Notes under the pieces: generated by a model
Told to the model about the DNA's origin: nothing
The model's database searches: none
The model's input: only the letters and a program-made list of their open reading frames with translations
From: Protoeuglena noctilucae
Taxonomy: Eukaryota; Chlorophyta; Pedinophyceae; Marsupiomonadales; Marsupiomonadaceae
DNA length: 64,000 nt
NCBI GenBank assembly: GCA_958009085.1
Contig: OY253671.1
Coordinates: 434,001 to 498,000 of the forward strand
Direction: 5' to 3'
Shown: positions 60,201-64,000 of the stretch, one piece after another
How positions within the stretch are numbered: position 1 is the first letter of the stretch
Layout: each line of letters starts with the position of its first letter
Position numbers and translations under genes: made by a program

Positions 60201-61436
60201 GCATCACACTCTTGCAAACGCCCCCGCCACCGCACCTGGCGCCTCGAGGCACGGTGAACGCGGGCCCTTCGGCCACGAACGTGATGTGCTGGTCCTGGCC
60301 CGGCCCTGCACCCTCAGCCTCCGCCTTCTCTTTCGGCCTTGCGCTTGCCCGCGCGAACGTGAACGCCGGGCCCTGCCCCGGGACCGTCGGGTCGTATCGC
60401 CCCGGGCCCAACGCCGACGTGCCCGGCTCAGGGTGGCTCGGGACCCGCTGGCCCGCGAACGTGAAGGCCGGCCCATCGCGCCACGTGGACCGGTCCACCT
60501 CGTACCAGCCCGGGTCCGGCACCGTCTCCCCATCACTCCGCACCCTCCCGGTGCCTGGCCTCTGCCCGATGGTGAACGCAGGCGCCCCCCTGCCGAACTT
60601 GTCGCCCACCCCTGGGTCAAAGTGCCCAGGGCCAGGGGTCGCGTCCGACTTGGCAGCTGCCCTGGGCCTCCCAGCCATCGTCCACGCCGGCGTCGTGGGA
60701 CCCAGGGGCGGATCGTAGTCCGCCGGTCCCACCGGGTTGTCGGGCTCCGGAGAGGATCTGGGGCGTCCGGCGATGGTCCACGCGGGAGTGTCGGCGGGGG
60801 TGCCATGCGGGTCGTAAGCCCCGGGCCCAGGGACATCGCTGCTTGTCGAGGCGTGGCGCCTTCTCGCAATGGTCCAGGCAGGCCCTGATGCCGCCGGAGG
60901 GCTGGGGTAGGTGCCCGGGCCCGGATGCGGGGTGGCCGCCGTGGCGCTCGCGGGCCTGGCAGCCATGGAGAAGGCTGGGCCGCTGGGCCAGAGGGGAGGG
61001 ATGACGTCGTAATGGCCCGGTCCTGGCGTGGGCTCCGTGCAGCACGACTCCTCCGAGGACGACGAGGCCCGCGCTGGCTGCGTGCACGAGGGCGGGGTGG
61101 GCGTAAACTGGAAGGATCAGATGTCACGTGGAAGCGGCATGAACTGGTAGCGATACAACCCGGTTCAAATCTCAGACCATGCTTGGGCACACAGTCTCCT
61201 TCTGTCGTTCCCCAGGCGTTCCATGCCTTTGCACGCACCCGAGTCGCTGTGAGACGCCTTCTCTCCGGGACCACCGGATGTCCATAGATATGATGAATGG
61301 CGAGCGGTGCGCTGGAGCTGCCGTCTGTCGAAGGATAGAGAGCCGCGAGGTACTCCTCAGGCGCTGCGCCGATTCCCGCGAGGTTGAGGCTGAAAGGGTG
61401 GCCGCGCTGCCACCCCTCTCCGCGTACTTTTGCCAT
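57218..61436 (-). CDS. giant STPGR (SHIPPO/sperm-tail PG-rich repeat) protein
   Basis: This is a cilium-type protein built of about two dozen degenerate repeats with core PGPGxY, then about 12 residues, then GPAFTMGxR. Exon 1 (61436-61239; AGIGAAPEEYLAALYPSTDG) lacks repeats. The next exon starts at 61107 and carries the first eight or so (EPTPGPGHYDV, HPGPGTYP, VPGPGAYDP and others). Further exons run to the stop at 57218 (last residues YAMPALPA). Later inner exon borders are approximate; I expect about ten exons and over 1000 aa. The repeats vary by insertion (PVGPADYD, VPDPGWYE, LPAPGHYD). STPGR proteins bind along ciliary or cytoskeletal microtubules, including inside doublets, so an axonemal role is likely. 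Confidence 0.85.
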
Positions 61437-61827
61437 GTCGCAACGCCGAACCCGTGACGCGGCTATGGGTCGCCCGGGGCGCTTGCCCAAGGGTACAGTG
61501 CACGCGGGGGAGCTCAAGAGGCAGCCAACGCAAAAGCAAGGTCACATCCTGGCGGTGTAGCGCCCAATCGCTCAGGCAACACCCTGCGACGCGCAAGCAC
61601 GAGCTCCGCGTTCAAATGAGGGCTGAAAACAGATGGCTGCGTCGTGGCGCCGGAAGAAGCAGCCGGGAGGTCCGGAGAGACAGATGACCTCTTCAATCAT
61701 GAGAGAACTCAACGCTGGCTGGGGCGTTGGAAGAAAGGAAGCATCGCGCCGCTGGCACCGCCAGTGAAGATGCTCTGCGCGATAGATACTGAGATAGAAA
61801 CGCAGGGACACTACCACCACGAGCAAA
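61437..61827. other. intergenic, between RING and STPGR genes
   Basis: This 391-bp stretch should contain the STPGR promoter and the 3' end of the RING gene, both on the minus strand. It is less GC-rich (61680-61830). A tRNA-like B-box (GGTTCAAATCT) lies outside it, in an STPGR intron at 61161-61171, and does not fold. Confidence 0.4.
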
Positions 61828-63364
61828 TCATGACCTGCTGCGTGACGCCATGGATAAAACTCGGAGCTTCTCTGCCTCCTTTTCCAGGCCCTCCAGTGTC
61901 GTCCGCACAAGAGTCTCTCTTTCCCGGGTTTTCTGAGGGAAAGAAAGGCAAACGGGTAACGCAACGCCCTGCAGCGCGACTACATGCGTGATGGGCGCTT
62001 GCAGGCGGCGCGGGCCCTTGGCTCACCGCAGCCAGGACGCCCAACCGCTCAGCCTCTTGCTGCTGCGATGCGATTCGCTGCTGCACTTGGCACAGATACG
62101 CCTTGGCCTCCTCGACGCGCTGTGCGGCGTCGCGTTCCTCCCCACGCAGCTCCTCTGCCACGCTCTCGGCCCGCGTGGCCTGCAGGTCCAAGGCCGTCGC
62201 CTGCGGGGGAGAGGAAGACCACCTGTTGCAGATGCGGCGACGATGAGACTCCCAGACTGCGGAACTGTCAGGGCGCCAGCCCTTCCCAACCCGGCACCTC
62301 CTGGGCACAGTCCTCAGCCTCGTTCCACAGGACCCGGCAGCGGACGAGCAGCATGTCCAGCTGCCTCTTGTAGTCGTCGGTGTCGTCATTCTCCGAACCG
62401 CCTCCCCGCCCGGGACCTGCCACGGGCACCGGCACCCCGCTTGGCGGCCCGTCCCAGGACGCCAGGGCCGGGTCGTCCCCGCGACTGCGCAGCTTGTCCT
62501 TGCGGGCCGCGTAGCCCTGGATGAGCTGCTGGAGCGCGATGTTGGCCGCGCGGGACTTGATGGGCATACGACAGAAGGGGCAGAGTCCCTTGCCGTGCGT
62601 TACCATGTGGTGGTCGAGGCACTGCGGCGGCGCCCGTTGCGCGTGGCTGTTGGCGCTGGCCCGGACGCTTGACACGCCGCGCCTCGCTGCTGTTGCGTTG
62701 CGCCACCTCACCTCGCTGCAGAAGGAATGGCCGCACGGGAACAGCAGGACGGGGCCGTGCTGGGGTGGCACCATAAGCTCGTAGCAGATGGGGCACGTAT
62801 GGGACTCGAGCTCCTTGACGAGGTGACCCTCCAACACGGCGCCCTCTCGCGCCTGCGGGAGGTGTCGCTGAGGTGGAATGGGCACTACAGTCGGTCCGGG
62901 CGACGTCCCCAGTGCCGGCCCTGCCCAGTGCCCACCTCGATCAGCTGCCGCGCCAGCATGCTGGCCCTCTGCTCCTTCTCCACCTCCGCACGCAGCTCCT
63001 CACGAAGCCGGTCGGCCAGGCGCTCGGTCAAACGCGTCAGGTAGGCCTCCGAGTCGATGCCCGGGCCTGCAGCAGCGTGGCTTGCCGCTGGCTCCGAGTG
63101 GTCGCGAGGCATCGGGGTACCCGGCTCGTCTCTGACGGATGCGCCGCGCCCATCGAACCGCGACTCCCGCGCGAGCTCGTTCGCGACCATCTCGTGCTGG
63201 AGGGCCGCGTCACGCTCGCGGAACCACTGCGCCTTCATCGCCTGCGTCGCCTTCCTGCGCCGGGCAGCCTCCGCCTGCACTTCGCCTGCAACATCGCGGC
63301 CCGACGAGCTCGCTTCCGCGGAGAGGGACTCCCGGGTGGCAAAGAACTCGCGCTGGTGGAACAT
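61828..63364 (-). CDS. RING-finger (C3HC4) coiled-coil protein, probable E3 ligase
   Basis: Five exons (63364-62936, 62852-62712, 62621-62298, 62200-62027, 61932-61828) give 390 aa. The middle holds a RING finger starting near residue 160: CPIC, then PCGHSFC, SECLDHH, and CPFCRMP. All eight metal ligands are present. An intron splits it between two ligands. Helical, charged sequence on both sides (RRRKATQAMKAQWFRERDAA; ESVAEELRGEERDAAQRVEE) suggests coiled coils. The family role would be ubiquitin transfer from an E2. No orthologue is named. Confidence 0.83.
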
Positions 63365-63628
63365 CCAGGAGAGAGGCAATGTGCCACAGCCGGCATGCGA
63401 CGCTGTGTCTCGTGTCTTCTGCCGCAGGCTTAGGATGCCGCAGAGGGCTTAGAGAACCCGGAGTGCCTCGCGCACTTGTCAGAACACGCGAGGTGTCAAG
63501 TCAGCGAGTTGTAGCTCCGCACGGGCCTTGCTCGGCATCAGTGCGCCTTCCCACATTACTCCTCCTCGCGCTGCCGTAGCAAAGTGGAACTGATAGTGCG
63601 GTGCTAGGGGGACCAAGGCGCTCGGGGA
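63365..63628. promoter_or_regulatory. divergent region, RING gene / right-edge gene
   Basis: The 264 bp between the RING start (minus) and the ATG at 63629 (plus) probably contain both promoters. No motif is assigned. Confidence 0.35.
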
Positions 63629-63713
63629 ATGGAGTTGGATGTGGAACGGGCCCTCATGGAGGGCCCGGAGTATGTCCAAAAGCTAAAAGACCGCGCCAAC
63701 GCCAGCCTGCCCG
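63629..63713 (+). CDS. first exon of a gene continuing past the right edge
   Basis: An ATG at 63629 opens 28 codons (MELDVERALMEGPEYVQKL, then KDRANASLP) and ends at a good donor, G|GTGAGG, after phase 1. The helical, acidic/basic pattern resembles the start of TPR or similar scaffold proteins, but this is weak. No matching downstream exon can be fixed within the window; an acceptor at about 63912 is possible. Positions 63714-64000 are therefore read as intron or beyond. Confidence 0.4.
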
Positions 63714-64000
63714 GTGAGGACGCATGAGCGATCGAGGCCGTCATCGGAAGGCAGCCGCGGCAGCATTTCCCTCGCTGTGAAAGTACGGCTTTTAAATGTG
63801 CAAATAAGGACTGTTGGGGCCCTTGAGTACCCTCATGGTGATGTTCTCTCGCCAGGTCTCCGCCTTTTTGCGAGGAATGACAAAGTGCCCCCATGCAACG
63901 TGATCTTCTCACAGCTGGGCCCCCTTTGTGTCGAGAAAAGGATCATAGTCACCGCGTGACTCCTTCCTGCCCCGCTTTCCCGATGACGAGCGCAGGTCGC

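Noticed and set aside
61130-61185. Second B-box-like sequence GGTTCAAATCT
   Set aside because: The flanking bases do not form a T-stem, and the site lies in an intron of the STPGR gene.

Overview
This is a GC-rich (roughly two-thirds G+C by eye), intron-rich, very compact nuclear window from a unicellular photosynthetic eukaryote. Three gene sets point that way. Plastid and starch: a SEX4-type glucan phosphatase, a plant-type UDP-sugar pyrophosphorylase, a protease-dead FtsHi-like AAA protein, an EcfT/CbiQ-like protein (plant ABCI12 type), and a lumen-type TPR protein. Cilium: a TEX9-like coiled-coil protein and a giant sperm-tail PG-rich repeat (STPGR/SHIPPO) protein. General eukaryotic: eL32, ERH, PLAA/DOA1, FCF1, UTP6, NC2-alpha, ATAD3. 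A flagellated green-lineage alga fits best. The species cannot be named from sequence alone, and a glaucophyte or other starch-making lineage is not excluded.

I rebuilt 24 genes (one is the first exon of a gene leaving the right edge) by reading splice sites by hand. Every junction listed keeps the reading frame. Layout, left to right: 1-1293 no gene; unrecognised 792-aa protein (-); SEX4-like (-); lumenal TPR (-); ERH (+); PHD-finger protein (-); ZIP transporter (-); eL32 (-); PLAA/DOA1 (+); EcfT-like (+); UDP-sugar pyrophosphorylase (-); FCF1 (-); UTP6 (+); FtsHi-like (-); TEX9-like (-); NC2-alpha/DRAP1 (+); epoxide-hydrolase-like (-); succinate-semialdehyde dehydrogenase (+); EngB GTPase (-); four-MATH giant (+); ATAD3 (-); single-pass membrane protein (+); STPGR protein (-); RING/coiled-coil protein (-); start of a further gene (+).

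Neighbours mostly alternate in strand. Divergent pairs share 260-850 bp and convergent 3' ends lie as close as 54 bp. FCF1 and UTP6, both of the nucleolar small-subunit processome, are divergent over 429 bp. Introns are mostly 75-200 bp and end in (c/t)gcag.

The most unusual feature is the number of GC-AG introns. I count 15 among about 119 reconstructed introns, nearly all with donor AG|GCGAG. Several interrupt strongly conserved protein motifs, so they cannot be artefacts of gene modelling. I saw no transposon, retroelement, CRISPR array, rRNA or convincing tRNA gene.
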